A DNA stretch of 64,000 bases from Chitinophaga sp. (GCF_017745275.1 NZ_JAGHZS010000012.1:118687-182686), one strand, 5' to 3'; counted from the first letter of the stretch, positions 53,927-63,482 are shown. A program made the numbers and translations. Notes: a model not told the origin generated them from the letters alone.

Positions 53927-54391
53927 TCAGGAAATCAGTTTCTGTCGTACCAGGAATTCCAGTTTCTGGTTTACATCCAACAGTTTGGCAGTCAGTTCTT
54001 TATTTTCCTTACGGAGAGCATACACTTCATAAGCTTTGTCGATGTTATGCTTTAATTCTTCTTCATTCCAGGGTTTGGAGAAATACTTATATACCTGTCC
54101 TTTGTTGATGGCGTCTACTACAGCGTTGATGTCGGCATAACCGGTGAGTAGCATGCGTATAGGTTCGGGGTACTTTTCAAGAATTGATTCGAAAAACTCT
54201 ATCCCGGTAGTTTTGGGCATGCGCTGATCCGAGATAATGATGTGAAATTCCTGTTCCGCCAGGAGCTTTTCTGCTTCTTCAGCTGAAGTGGCTGTCACTA
54301 CGTTGTACAGCCGTCTGAAAGAAGCTTTAAAGGCATTCAGATTGTGTATTTCATCATCAATATAGAGTATATGGATGTGTTGTGCACTCAT
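53927..54391 (-). CDS. Stand-alone response-regulator receiver protein
   Basis: 154 residues: a receiver domain (about 5-120) with the acidic pocket ILYIDDE, phospho-accepting Asp in IIISDQRMPKTTGIEF, Thr in MLLTGYAD and Lys in YKYFSKPWNEEEL. A coiled-coil tail (ALRKENKELTAKLLDVNQKLE) follows, with no DNA-binding, HD-GYP or GGDEF output. The FSKPW end is typical of RpfG-type receivers. It probably acts by protein contact. A -7 element (TACCTTTG) on the minus strand at 54526-54533 lies about 135 bases upstream. Confidence 0.9.
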   Translation of the reverse strand: MSAQHIHILYIDDEIHNLNAFKASFRRLYNVVTATSAEEAEKLLAEQEFHIIISDQRMPKTTGIEFFESILEKYPEPIRMLLTGYADINAVVDAINKGQVYKYFSKPWNEEELKHNIDKAYEVYALRKENKELTAKLLDVNQKLEFLVRQKLIS

Positions 54392-54780
54392 TTAGCAGAG
54401 TTAGGTCCAAATTATTGATAATAAATGAGTTAGAAACAATGAGACTGTCGATGTCGGTGTTGTTATCCATTCTGCCCCATTCACTTTAATATCATATAAT
54501 AAAACGTTGAACGTTTTCTTCACTGCAAAGGTACATATAAACATACTGTTTTATGAGGAATATTTCAAGGATGAATGAACTTTTTTAAAAAATAGCCGTT
54601 TCCTTATCCAATAGCGATTTAGTGGGGGAGTTTCCATATTTTCGTGTAGTTATGAAAAGCGTGCGTTTACCGCTTTTTTTATAGCATTCACCGGTAAAAA
54701 CAATACATATACCGGCAAGCCTCAAAACAGGAATACGTTTTGCATCATTGCCGGCACCTAAAACTTAAATTTTAATTCAG
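54392..54780. other. Divergent intergenic region (receiver gene / lemA)
   Basis: About 390 bases with no gene. A minus-strand TACCTTTG at 54526-54533 fits the receiver gene promoter. The sequence AACGTTGAACGTT at 54503-54515 is a small repeat of AACGTT and could be an operator. On the plus strand I see no clear -7/-33 pair for the LemA gene. Confidence 0.45.
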
Positions 54781-55359
54781 ATGAAAACAGGAATTATTGT
54801 AATTGTAGTAGTCGCTTTGTTAGTCATGTTAGGTTGTGGTAAATACAACGGCCTCGTGACTAAAGATGAAAACGTGAAGAATAAATGGGGAGTGGTACAG
54901 AGTAGCTATCAACGCCGCGCTGACCTGATTCCTAACCTGGTAGCCACTGTGAAAGGTGCTGCTAACTTCGAAACCGAAACACTGGAAAAAGTAATCCAGG
55001 CTCGTGCCAGCGCTACCCAGATTAAAGTAGACGTAAATGACCTGAGCCCTGAAAAAATTCAACAATACCAGGCAGCACAAGGTCAGCTGAGCCAGGCATT
55101 GGGCCGTTTACTCGCCGTGTCTGAAAACTATCCCGACCTGAAAGCGAATGCTAACTTCCAGAACCTGCAGGCACAGCTGGAAGGTACTGAAAACCGCATC
55201 AACGTAGCCAGAAACGACTTCAACGAAGCAGTAAATGGATATAACAGTGCCGTACGTACGTTCCCGAACAACATTGTAGCCGGTATCACTGGTTTCAAAG
55301 CTAAAGGTTACTTCGAAGCTGCCGCTGGTTCTGAAAATGCACCACAGGTAAAATTCTAA
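54781..55359 (+). CDS. LemA family protein
   Basis: 192 residues with an N-terminal membrane anchor (IIVIVVVALLVMLGCG, possible lipoprotein with Cys 19) and a long helical bundle. The signature GKYNGLVTKDENVKNKW and YQRRADLIPNLVATVKG is the LemA family hallmark. The TPM proteins downstream are its frequent partners. Function of the family is not well defined. Confidence 0.92.
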   Translation: MKTGIIVIVVVALLVMLGCGKYNGLVTKDENVKNKWGVVQSSYQRRADLIPNLVATVKGAANFETETLEKVIQARASATQIKVDVNDLSPEKIQQYQAAQGQLSQALGRLLAVSENYPDLKANANFQNLQAQLEGTENRINVARNDFNEAVNGYNSAVRTFPNNIVAGITGFKAKGYFEAAAGSENAPQVKF

Positions 55360-55477
55360 TATAACCACCTTCGTATTCCGGTTTTTTGTTGCGGGAGATA
55401 GAAATGCAGAGGGAGCTACTTTCTCCGCAAATTTATCCCGGCATCAGAGAACCGGAATTTTTAAAAATATTATACGC

Positions 55478-55936
55478 ATGCGCATTTTCCCCTTTAAAAG
55501 AAAAGAGATTTTTTCGGAAACGGAGAAGAACAGGCTAGTGCAGGCTATCCGGGTAGCAGAACGATTAACATCCGGAGAAATCAGGTTATTTGTTGAAAGT
55601 CGTTGCGCTTACGTAGACCCCATGGACAGAGCCAGAGAAGCATTTGTTTCCCTGGAAATGGGCAAAACGAAACTACGCAACGGGGTGTTGGTATATGTGG
55701 CCATTAAAGACCGTCAGTTCGCCATTCTCGGCGATCAGGGTATTCATGAGAAAGTAGGCGATGACTTCTGGGTGAAAGAAGCAGGATTGCTAATAGACCA
55801 CTTCCAGAACAATCGTATCATCGAAGGTATAGAAGCCTGTATTGAAGAAATAGGCACTTCTCTCCGCACTTTCTTCCCCCATGAAGCCGACAGCGATGTA
55901 AATGAACTTCCGGACGATATCGTGTTCGGTAAATAG
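55478..55936 (+). CDS. TPM-domain (TLP18.3/Psb32-like) protein, no signal peptide
   Basis: 152 residues: a single TPM domain. Features are IRVAERLTSGEIRLFVESRCAY, ALDRAREAF-like spacing, LRNGVLVYVAIKDRQFAILGD and the WVKEAGLL segment. No signal peptide or membrane helix, unlike the next gene. It lies 118 bases after lemA and 36 before the next start, in the usual LemA/TPM/TPM order of many Bacteroidota. Confidence 0.87.
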   Translation: MRIFPFKRKEIFSETEKNRLVQAIRVAERLTSGEIRLFVESRCAYVDPMDRAREAFVSLEMGKTKLRNGVLVYVAIKDRQFAILGDQGIHEKVGDDFWVKEAGLLIDHFQNNRIIEGIEACIEEIGTSLRTFFPHEADSDVNELPDDIVFGK

Positions 55937-55972
55937 CGGCCACTCTTTTTAAACGATTTTACCTTAGAAACA

Positions 55973-56752
55973 ATGAGGATACTACGCTGGATTTTACCGG
56001 GATTGTTAATGATGGCGGGCTTGCTGACGAAAGCACAGAACATTCCGCCCCGGCCTAATCCTCCAACTTTAGTAAATGATTTTGCCGGCGTATTGTTGAA
56101 AAATGAAGACGACGCCCTGGAGCATAAAGTAGTGACATACTTTGATAGTACCTCCACTCAGATTGCTGTCGTTACGTTGAAATCTATCGGCGACAACGAT
56201 ATCAGCGAGGTGTCGTTAAAAATATTACGTGACTGGGGAATTGGTACCAAAGGCAAGAACAATGGAATACTTATTCTTGTTTCAGTTGAAGACAGGAAGA
56301 TAAGGATAGAAACGGGCTATGGCATGGAAGGTGTTGTTCCGGATGCCATTGCCAATGATATTATCAATAATATTATCAAGCCCAACTTCCGTGAGGGCCG
56401 TTATTATGAAGGGCTCGACGGCGCTGTGGATGCAATTGTTAAAGCAGCGGCGGGCGAATACAGGGCAGACCCAAAACGAAGTAAGCCAGGTATAAGTCCG
56501 GGAGGAATTTTCCTGATCATCATGATTATTGTGATTGTTGCTTCCCTGATCAGTCGCGGTGGCGGCGGCGGCGGAGGTGGTGGCACCACCTACAACAGAC
56601 GTGGCGGTTGGATCTGGCCGGTATTAGGTGGTATGAGTAGCTTCGGTAGCGGCAGCGGTGGCGGCGGTTGGTCCGGTGGCGGTGGAGGAGGCGGCTTCGG
56701 CGGCTTCGGTGGAGGTTCCGGTGGCGGCGGTGGCGCCAGCGGTAGCTGGTAA
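55973..56752 (+). CDS. TPM-domain protein with Gly-rich tail (YgcG-like)
   Basis: 259 residues. A signal peptide (ILPGLLMMAGLLTKAQ) precedes the TPM domain (about 32-165) with YFDSTSTQIAVVTLKSIGDND and RKIRIETGYGMEGVVPDAIAN. One membrane helix follows (about 178-197, GGIFLIIMIIVIVASLI), then a Gly/Ser-rich tail of about 60 residues ending GGASGSW. The layout matches YgcG-type proteins; the Gly-rich end probably faces the cytoplasm or periplasm as a flexible tether. Phosphatase activity has been reported for plant TPM proteins, not proven here. Confidence 0.9.
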   Translation: MRILRWILPGLLMMAGLLTKAQNIPPRPNPPTLVNDFAGVLLKNEDDALEHKVVTYFDSTSTQIAVVTLKSIGDNDISEVSLKILRDWGIGTKGKNNGILILVSVEDRKIRIETGYGMEGVVPDAIANDIINNIIKPNFREGRYYEGLDGAVDAIVKAAAGEYRADPKRSKPGISPGGIFLIIMIIVIVASLISRGGGGGGGGGTTYNRRGGWIWPVLGGMSSFGSGSGGGGWSGGGGGGGFGGFGGGSGGGGGASGSW

Positions 56753-56769
56753 AAGATGAAAACTATTTT

Positions 56770-57687
56770 ATGTCATACGTACATGTGTTAAACGGAGATG
56801 CTACCCTTACCTTGTTCCGGCAAAGTGAGGTGCCGGGAGAAGTTGTAATATGCCGCGAAATGATGTGCGAAGGAAAAGTAAAGTATACCAAAGATCTGAA
56901 TGAATTCTTCGCAAGCCGCGCCAAACACCTGGAATATCATTACGGAATTGACAAACAAACTTATTATACCAATGTTGTACAGGAGCTGGAGAAGTTAAAT
57001 CTCTCCGGCTCCTCTGCTGATGAAATAGTCCTTTGGTTTGAATACGACCTGTTTTGTCAGATAAATATGCTGTTTATCCTGTATTACATCACCAGTCAAC
57101 TCCCCTCTCTTCCCCCCATCAGTATTGCCAATCTGCCCCATCACGCATTGCCGGAGGAACTTTCCAGGGTATTTGAACAACGCATACGCCTGCAACCAGC
57201 CGATCTTATATGGGCCGCCGACGTGTGGGATGCCTGGTGCTTCCATACGCCGAAGGTGCTCGAAACTGTCAGTAAACTATCTCCCGGAAATCTTACTTCC
57301 CTGCCGGCAGCTATAGAGGCTCATCTGCAACGATTCCCCGATATAAACACCGGGCTGAGTATAATTGAAAACTATTTCCTGCTGCGATTGGTATTGGGCA
57401 GCTATCGCTGGTACGACCTGTACATGCTGTTCTGGGATGAACTGGAGATTTATGGCTTCAGCAACTTCCAGCTCGATATCCTCGTGCACCGGATGGTGCG
57501 TGCCGGTGTAATAGAAGAGCATGATCAGATGTTGAAGATTACCAGTTTAGGGAGGGAAATATTGGAAGAAGAAGAAAATTACCTGGATTATATTTCCCTC
57601 GGAGATCGCTGGCTGGGCGGCGTACGACTCGAAGGTACGCCCTGGCGTTGGGATCCCGCTATCAAGGCCTTGGTAGAAGTAATATAG
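56770..57687 (+). CDS. DUF1835 domain protein
   Basis: 305 residues. The N-terminal half begins MSYVHVLNGDATLTLFRQ and contains VVICREMMCEGKV, matching the DUF1835 family; the C-terminal helical part ends WRWDPAIKALVEVI, probably DUF3658-like. No catalytic residues are evident. It starts 17 bases after the YgcG-like stop, so it belongs to the LemA/TPM operon, but a functional link is not known. Its stop codon is inside the arm of a 30-bp perfect hairpin. Confidence 0.85.
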   Translation: MSYVHVLNGDATLTLFRQSEVPGEVVICREMMCEGKVKYTKDLNEFFASRAKHLEYHYGIDKQTYYTNVVQELEKLNLSGSSADEIVLWFEYDLFCQINMLFILYYITSQLPSLPPISIANLPHHALPEELSRVFEQRIRLQPADLIWAADVWDAWCFHTPKVLETVSKLSPGNLTSLPAAIEAHLQRFPDINTGLSIIENYFLLRLVLGSYRWYDLYMLFWDELEIYGFSNFQLDILVHRMVRAGVIEEHDQMLKITSLGREILEEEENYLDYISLGDRWLGGVRLEGTPWRWDPAIKALVEVI

Positions 57688-57754
57688 ACATAAAAGAGAT
57701 GAGCAAAAATTGATGCGCTATCCACATCAATTTTTGCTCATCTCTTTTATGTCT
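57686..57754. terminator. 30-bp perfect hairpin between convergent genes
   Basis: The arm 57686-57715 is the exact reverse complement of 57725-57754, with a 9-base loop. It begins on the second base of the DUF1835 stop codon and is followed by a short T run. It can terminate both convergent genes but is far longer than needed. Confidence 0.9.
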
Positions 57755-57781
57755 TTGGGAAAATCATCTCCCCACAACAAA

Positions 57782-60331
57782 CTATTCTTTAATAGACTTC
57801 CTGATTTCCTCAGACGCTTTACGCATATAGTCAGCCTGTTTCAGCAATTCATCCCGGTTAGTACCAGTAACGGCGGTAGCTTCCTGGGATTTACTTTTGC
57901 TGATTTCCTGCATCCAGTTGCTGATGTAAGTACTTACCTGTGAGTTGTTAAACTGGGCAGTCATGGCTTTCACCTGATCCACTCCTTTGGTAACTGCAGG
58001 AGTACTATTGATTTTAGAAAGGAAACCCAGGTAGTCGAAAGCAGCGTTTAGCTTGTCCTGGCCACTGGTTTCATCAAATTTTGCAGCCACAAAATTCACA
58101 TCTGCAGCATTACCTTTACGGGCATACACGCCGGCAATAGCATTCACCAGTTTACCTTTGGTATCGCCTTCCAATTGCTTTGCAATTGTATAAGCTTTGT
58201 CCAGGTCCAGGGCTGCCAGGCCTTCCAGTCCAGCTGCCTCTACACCGTAGGATTTATCTTTGGTAGCAGCTTCAAACAAGGCAGAGTATTGTGCATCTTT
58301 CAGCTCACCCAGTTGTTGTAAAGCGGCGGCACGGACCAGCGAGCTGGGATCGCTTTTTGCCAGTTCCTGTAAAACAGGCAGGGCAACAGCTTTCACCGCA
58401 CCGTTAGCCATATTCAGTTTACCAATAGCATACGTTCTTAAACCATGGTATTTATCTTTCAGGGCCAGTTGCAGTACTTTCACGGCTTCAGGATTGGTAG
58501 CCTGTGCATCTGCAGCTTCATCAATGGCAATACGGCGGTCCATGTAGTTAGGCGCATGTGCATATTGATAAGCATAAGTAGGGAAAGCGCGGTGGTCATC
58601 TATCTTAGCTAATACTACTTTGTCAGCATCTACATTTACGAGATCCGGGTGGGTAGTATAGGTGTAGGTGAAGGAATCTACCCTGTTTTCCATAAAGATA
58701 TTATGCCTGGTAACTTTGCCACCTTCATAAATATCAATGGCCATTGGGATTTGCCATACTTTGGCTTCTTTCTGTATCTGTTGTAAGATAACGGTAACTG
58801 TTTTCGCGCTTTCGTTATACTTATAGCTGATATCCAGTTGAGGGAAGCCTTTGCCGAAATACCACTCGTTAAAGAACCAGTTCATATCACGACCGGTTAC
58901 TTCTTCAAATGCCAGGCGCAGTTGATGCGCTTCGGTAGCCTTGAAGGCGTTCGTCTTCAGGTAAAGGTTCAGCGATTTGAAGAAGGCAGAATCGCCTACT
59001 GCATTGCGTAACATGTTCAGGATCCGGCCACCTTTCTGATAAGTGATCTGGTCAAACATATCTTCTTTGTCCCGGTAGTGGAAACGTACCAGGTCTTTAT
59101 CTCCGGAATATTGCACCATCGACATGTAAGACTGCATCGCTTCGTAGCTATGCTCGTCTGCTGCGTCTTTACCGTATTTATGCTCCAGCCACAGGTATTC
59201 GCTGTAATCGGCGAAAGATTCATTCACGGTCAGATTGCTCCAGGACTCGGCAGTAGCCAGGTCGCCAAACCAGTGGTGGAACAATTCGTGAGCGATTACG
59301 CTTTCGTTGTAATTGTTGTTATCGAGCAGTTCACGATCTGTTTTCTGCATGAATTCACCGTGCAGGGTAGCGGTGGTGTTTTCCATGGCACCGGATACGT
59401 AGTCACGGCCGGTAATCTGTGAATACTTCACCCATGGGTAATCGTAGCCTAGTATTTTAGAATAGAAGGTGAGCATTTCCGGGGTGTTGCCGAAAATGTT
59501 CTTTGCATATTTTTCGTAAGCCTTTTCTACATAGTAGTTCACTTCTTTACCACGCCAGGTATCTTTTACAATGGCATAGTCACCTACGGCCATCATGAAA
59601 AGGTAAGGAGAGTGGGGGAGATCCATTTTCCAGGTATCGGTACGGGTGCCGTCGGCATTATTCTTCTGGCTTACCAGCTTACCATTGGAGAGGGTTACAT
59701 ATTTCTTTTCCACCGTCATGCTGATTTCCTCAGTGCATTTCTGGTTGGTTTTATCGATAGTAGGGAACCAGGCAGAAGAGCCTTCGGTTTCGCCCTGTGT
59801 CCAGATCTGGATAGGCTTATTCGGGTCTTTGCCGTCGGGGTTAATGAAATACAGGCCCTTGGCGTCAGAGATGGCAGCGCTTCCTTTTACTTTCAGCTCG
59901 TCGGGTTTAGCGGTATAGCTGATATAAATGATATAAGATTCGGCAGGCTTATATTGTTTATCGAGTGCAATATGCAGTTGAAGGCTGTCGTAGCTGTACT
60001 TCAGCGAGGTATTTTTACCTGCTTTTACAAGGGCTACTTCCTTAATGTCCATCCCTTTAGCATCGAGCGTGAGGGAGTCAGTAGCATAGAAATGAGGTTT
60101 CAGGGTAATCCAGGCCTTTCCATACAGATAACGCTTGGCATAGTCAAAACGCACGTCTAGCTTGGTATGTACCAAATCATTTACTTTAGTGGCTGCGGCA
60201 CGGTAAATTTTTAACGCGGGGTCTTCCTGGGCAGCTTTGTCGGATTGGGCCATCAGGGAAGTACTCATTCCCAGGCCGGCAATTCCTCCGATGAGCATCC
60301 CCATCAGGGATTGCTTCAGATGTTGATTCAT
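57782..60331 (-). CDS. M1-family aminopeptidase with HEAT-like C-terminal region
   Basis: 849 residues from ATG 60331 (MNQHLKQSLMGMLIGGIAG, a signal-like N-terminus). The exopeptidase motif is VSGAMENTTATLH; the zinc motif VIAHELFHHWFGD has the downstream Glu in TVNESFADYSEY. The C-terminal third (about 570-770) is helical and repetitive with ALKDKYHGLRTYAIGKL and SSLVRAAALQQLGEL, which look like HEAT repeats. Removal of N-terminal residues from peptides outside the cytoplasm is likely. Other ATG at 60352 would add seven residues. Confidence 0.93.
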   Translation of the reverse strand: MNQHLKQSLMGMLIGGIAGLGMSTSLMAQSDKAAQEDPALKIYRAAATKVNDLVHTKLDVRFDYAKRYLYGKAWITLKPHFYATDSLTLDAKGMDIKEVALVKAGKNTSLKYSYDSLQLHIALDKQYKPAESYIIYISYTAKPDELKVKGSAAISDAKGLYFINPDGKDPNKPIQIWTQGETEGSSAWFPTIDKTNQKCTEEISMTVEKKYVTLSNGKLVSQKNNADGTRTDTWKMDLPHSPYLFMMAVGDYAIVKDTWRGKEVNYYVEKAYEKYAKNIFGNTPEMLTFYSKILGYDYPWVKYSQITGRDYVSGAMENTTATLHGEFMQKTDRELLDNNNYNESVIAHELFHHWFGDLATAESWSNLTVNESFADYSEYLWLEHKYGKDAADEHSYEAMQSYMSMVQYSGDKDLVRFHYRDKEDMFDQITYQKGGRILNMLRNAVGDSAFFKSLNLYLKTNAFKATEAHQLRLAFEEVTGRDMNWFFNEWYFGKGFPQLDISYKYNESAKTVTVILQQIQKEAKVWQIPMAIDIYEGGKVTRHNIFMENRVDSFTYTYTTHPDLVNVDADKVVLAKIDDHRAFPTYAYQYAHAPNYMDRRIAIDEAADAQATNPEAVKVLQLALKDKYHGLRTYAIGKLNMANGAVKAVALPVLQELAKSDPSSLVRAAALQQLGELKDAQYSALFEAATKDKSYGVEAAGLEGLAALDLDKAYTIAKQLEGDTKGKLVNAIAGVYARKGNAADVNFVAAKFDETSGQDKLNAAFDYLGFLSKINSTPAVTKGVDQVKAMTAQFNNSQVSTYISNWMQEISKSKSQEATAVTGTNRDELLKQADYMRKASEEIRKSIKE

Positions 60332-60465
60332 GTATAAAGCGGTTTTAAACAAATGTATCGGCTTGCGATATTAAAAAGAGCCAAATTTAAACAAATGGGC
60401 CAAATATGAGGTAAGTGGTTAAAAATGCTATTTTTGTTACTGTTATAGGCTTGTAAAACAGTATT

Positions 60466-60963
60466 ATGATCAAAGCAATAGTGAATGGCAAATCTACATT
60501 TGCCGTGAATCAGGGCACAAAGCTTACCTGCGATAACCAGGAAGTAGATTGGTCCGCAGCAACACTGCCTTCCGGCGATTACAGTATCATAATGGACGGC
60601 CACAGCTATCAGGCGCAGGTGTTACGGGTTGACCGGGACACTAAAACAGTGGTACTACAGGTAAATCAACAGCAATTTGAAGTAGCCATAGAAGAACCGA
60701 TTGATCAGTTATTGGCGTCTATGGGCATTAAAGATGCCATGACCCGCAAGGTGAATGACATTAAGGCGCCTATGCCGGGACTGGTACTGAAAGTACTGGT
60801 AACCCCCGGACAGGCCATCCATAAAGGGGATCCGGTGTTGATCCTGGAGGCGATGAAGATGGAAAATGTGTTTAAAGCTGCTTCAGATGCTATTGTAAAG
60901 GAAATTAAAGTGGCAGAGCGCACCGCCGTGGAAAAAGGCGAGGTGTTAATCGTGCTGGAATAA
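60466..60963 (+). CDS. Biotin carboxyl carrier-type protein
   Basis: 165 residues with a biotinyl/lipoyl domain at about 95-165: APMPGLVLKVLVTPGQAIHKG, then VLILEAMKMENVFKA with the biotinylated Lys near 131. The first half is a beta-rich domain similar to those in acyl-CoA carboxylase carrier subunits. The partner carboxylase and carboxyltransferase genes are not in the window, so the carboxylase it serves (propionyl- or methylcrotonyl-CoA type) cannot be named. Confidence 0.92.
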   Translation: MIKAIVNGKSTFAVNQGTKLTCDNQEVDWSAATLPSGDYSIIMDGHSYQAQVLRVDRDTKTVVLQVNQQQFEVAIEEPIDQLLASMGIKDAMTRKVNDIKAPMPGLVLKVLVTPGQAIHKGDPVLILEAMKMENVFKAASDAIVKEIKVAERTAVEKGEVLIVLE

Positions 60964-61001
60964 TATTTGCACAGGAACAGTTTTTTATACCAATCTATAG
61001 T

Positions 61002-62534
61002 ATGCATCTCAAATACAGGACAGTAATATTCGTTTGGGCATGCTTGTTATTATGCGGCCGTCTTTGGGCGCAGGAACAGCGTCATTACGTATATATTCAG
61101 AGCGAGAAAGGGCAACCATTTTATGTAAAGCACGATGGTAAAGTGCTGAGTTCTACGGAGCGGGGATATATTATCCTGCCCCAGCTGGAAAACGGTACTG
61201 TCCCTATCACCGTGGGCTTTCCGAAAAATGAAGCCAATGAAGCACAGTTTTATCTGAAGATAGCGAAGAACGATCAGGGCTTCTTATTAAAGCAGTCCGG
61301 TGAAAATGGTTACGCGCTCTATAACCTGCAAACCTTCCGTGAGCTGAAGTCAGAGGCAGGCGCTCCGGCAACGGCAGCCACTGAAACACTGGTGCCGGCA
61401 GATACTTTGGTCCCCGTGCTGGATACCGCAAAGAAGGAAATGATGACCAATCTGCAGAAGGACCTGGAAACTACATTCGCTGATAAGGCTGTTGTAACAG
61501 GCCCCAGCAAGCCATCTACCCCTGCTAAATCATCCAACCCGTTTTCTTCCGCTTTGGATAAAGTAGTAGTGACCGGCGACGACCGGAATGAACCGGAACC
61601 GGAAGTGAAACCAGCAGCACCTGCAGAACAGCCGGTAGCAGCTGATACGGAAGTAAAGAAGCCCAAAGGCAAAAAGCATAAAGGAGATAGAGAGCCTCTT
61701 ACAGAAGAAGAAAAGGCTATCCTCAGCGATGTGCTGGCTGAAGAAGGAAAAGTCGCTGCCAGTGAAGCCGCCACAGAAGATGTTGCCAAAGCCGCACCTG
61801 CAGAAGAACAACCTGTAAAGAAACACAAGAAACATAAAGCCAAAGAAGGAGATCCGGATTTCATAGAATTTCAGGACGATAAATCCCAGCCTGCCGCTAC
61901 CGGCGCTGCAGTAGCAGCAACTGCTGCCCCTGTGGTGGTGGAAGTGCCGGTAACAACGCCTGAAGAAGCGCCTGTTCGCAAGAAAAAGAAACGCAGCAAA
62001 CTGTTTGATGACACCGAGAATCCGCCTAACATCATCACGGATTCCAGTGGTTATGGTGTGGCTGCTACTCGTCCGGTAACAGATGAAGAGCCGGTAAAAA
62101 GTAAAAAGAAAAAGAAGCACAATGATGCCGAAGTAGCCGTAGATGCAGCAGGAGCGCCGGTAGGAGCAGCAGTAGGTGCAGAAGTTACACCTGATGTACC
62201 GGTAACAAAAAAGAAAGGCGATACCCGTTTAATTAATTCAGATTGCGCCAATGTTATGGATGATGCCACTTTCCGTAAAGTATTACGTAAAGTGGTGGCC
62301 GCCAGAACGGATAACAGCATGATAGATGTATTCCAGCGCCAAACGCGTAACTACTGCCTGGAAACAGCGCAGATAAAAACACTGGCGCAGTTGCTCACTG
62401 CAGATGATACCCGCTATCGCTTACTGGATGCAGCTTATTCCAAAACATACGATACAGAAAAGTATGGCTCCCTGGAAACCCTGTTGATCGATGATTATTA
62501 CAGGGGCCGATTCAGAGCCATGTTACATAAGTAA
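61002..62534 (+). CDS. DUF4476 protein with low-complexity centre
   Basis: 510 residues. After a signal peptide (VIFVWACLLLCGRLWAQ) comes a small beta domain (about 24-110, HYVYIQSEKGQPFYVKHDGK), then a long Lys/Glu/Ala/Pro-rich stretch (about 115-410) with repeated KKKKK and PAAP-like blocks. The last 95 residues are the DUF4476 domain (CANVMDDATFRKVLRKVV...). The middle is probably disordered. The family is common in Bacteroidota and its role is unknown. It lies 38 bases after the biotinyl carrier gene. Confidence 0.85.
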   Translation: MHLKYRTVIFVWACLLLCGRLWAQEQRHYVYIQSEKGQPFYVKHDGKVLSSTERGYIILPQLENGTVPITVGFPKNEANEAQFYLKIAKNDQGFLLKQSGENGYALYNLQTFRELKSEAGAPATAATETLVPADTLVPVLDTAKKEMMTNLQKDLETTFADKAVVTGPSKPSTPAKSSNPFSSALDKVVVTGDDRNEPEPEVKPAAPAEQPVAADTEVKKPKGKKHKGDREPLTEEEKAILSDVLAEEGKVAASEAATEDVAKAAPAEEQPVKKHKKHKAKEGDPDFIEFQDDKSQPAATGAAVAATAAPVVVEVPVTTPEEAPVRKKKKRSKLFDDTENPPNIITDSSGYGVAATRPVTDEEPVKSKKKKKHNDAEVAVDAAGAPVGAAVGAEVTPDVPVTKKKGDTRLINSDCANVMDDATFRKVLRKVVAARTDNSMIDVFQRQTRNYCLETAQIKTLAQLLTADDTRYRLLDAAYSKTYDTEKYGSLETLLIDDYYRGRFRAMLHK

Positions 62535-62550
62535 TATTTATTACCTTATT

Positions 62551-62607
62551 AATTACGGAGTTATAGGCAGATGTACCACCCGGGCAGCTGTTTATAACTC
62601 CGTAATT
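62551..62607. repeat. Inverted repeat between the DUF4476 gene and truA
   Basis: AATTACGGAGTTATA (62551-62565) is the exact reverse complement of 62593-62607, with a 27-base centre. It may terminate the upstream gene; no T-tract follows directly. Confidence 0.65.
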
Positions 62608-62647
62608 TATTATCGGTAATTCGTAATTCTTTAATTTCGCCCCCATT

Positions 62648-63412
62648 ATGAACAGGTATTTTATAGAAGTGGGATATAACGGAGCGCAGTATAGCGGATT
62701 CCAGGTACAGGAAAACTCGCATACTGTGCAGGCAGAAATAGACCGCGCATTGAGTGTATTACTGCGAGATACCATCGTCAGCACCGGCTCCAGCAGAACA
62801 GATGCAGGCGTAAATGCCCGGCAAAATTTTCTCCATTTCGATACCGCATTGCCACTGCACCCGCAGTTTATGTATAAGATTAATGCTATTCTGCCGGATG
62901 ATGTGGTGCTGAGAGGAATATACCAGGTACCGGAAGATGCTAATAGCCGGTTTGCCGCAGTCAGTCGTTCTTATGAGTATACCCTATATATCCGTAAAGA
63001 TCCTTTTATGCTGGACCGGGGATACTTCTTTCCTTACAAGATAGATCTGGCGGCACTGCAGGAAGCAGCGGCAGTTATTATGGAATACAACGACTTCACT
63101 ACTTTTTCAAAGCGCAATACACAGGTGAAGACATATATATGTAAGATCACCGAATCTATCTGGAAGGTAGAAGGGGAGCGTATAGTCTATAACGTTACTG
63201 GTAACCGTTTCCTGAGGGGAATGGTACGCGGACTCGTAGGAACCATGCTGAGAGTGGGGCGTGGTAAGCTTTCCATGAAACAGTTCAGGGCTGCTATAGA
63301 GAGTAAGGATTGTACAAATGCCGACTTCGCCGTACCGCCGCAAGGGTTGTTTTTGATGAAGGTGAACTATCCGGAAGGGCTTTTACAGCCGGTTAGCTTC
63401 GATCGACCATAA
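62648..63412 (+). CDS. truA: tRNA pseudouridine(38-40) synthase
   Basis: 254 residues, usual family length. It isomerises uridines 38-40 in the anticodon arm. The catalytic Asp (about residue 52) is in SSRTDAGVNARQNFLHF; the family's usual RTDAGVHA carries His where Asn is seen here. FLRGMVRGLVGTMLRVGRGK is the conserved C-terminal motif. It is the last protein gene before the rRNA operon. Confidence 0.96.
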   Translation: MNRYFIEVGYNGAQYSGFQVQENSHTVQAEIDRALSVLLRDTIVSTGSSRTDAGVNARQNFLHFDTALPLHPQFMYKINAILPDDVVLRGIYQVPEDANSRFAAVSRSYEYTLYIRKDPFMLDRGYFFPYKIDLAALQEAAAVIMEYNDFTTFSKRNTQVKTYICKITESIWKVEGERIVYNVTGNRFLRGMVRGLVGTMLRVGRGKLSMKQFRAAIESKDCTNADFAVPPQGLFLMKVNYPEGLLQPVSFDRP

Positions 63413-63421
63413 TTTTTTTGC

Positions 63422-63454
63422 CTCTGTAATCCTTTGTGGTAAAGGATTACAGAG
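63422..63454 (+). terminator. Hairpin after truA
   Basis: A perfect 14-bp stem (63422-63435 with 63441-63454) with loop GTGGT, directly after the truA stop, upstream of the rRNA promoters. The T-tract is missing, so termination strength is uncertain. Confidence 0.7.
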
Positions 63455-63482
63455 AATGTTGTAAAATAGTTGGGTAAAAAAG

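Noticed and set aside
61319..61864. 181-residue minus-strand ORF rich in Ser and Ala inside the DUF4476 gene
   Set aside because: It is a frame shadow of a low-complexity Lys/Glu/Ala/Pro stretch; no start context or family match.
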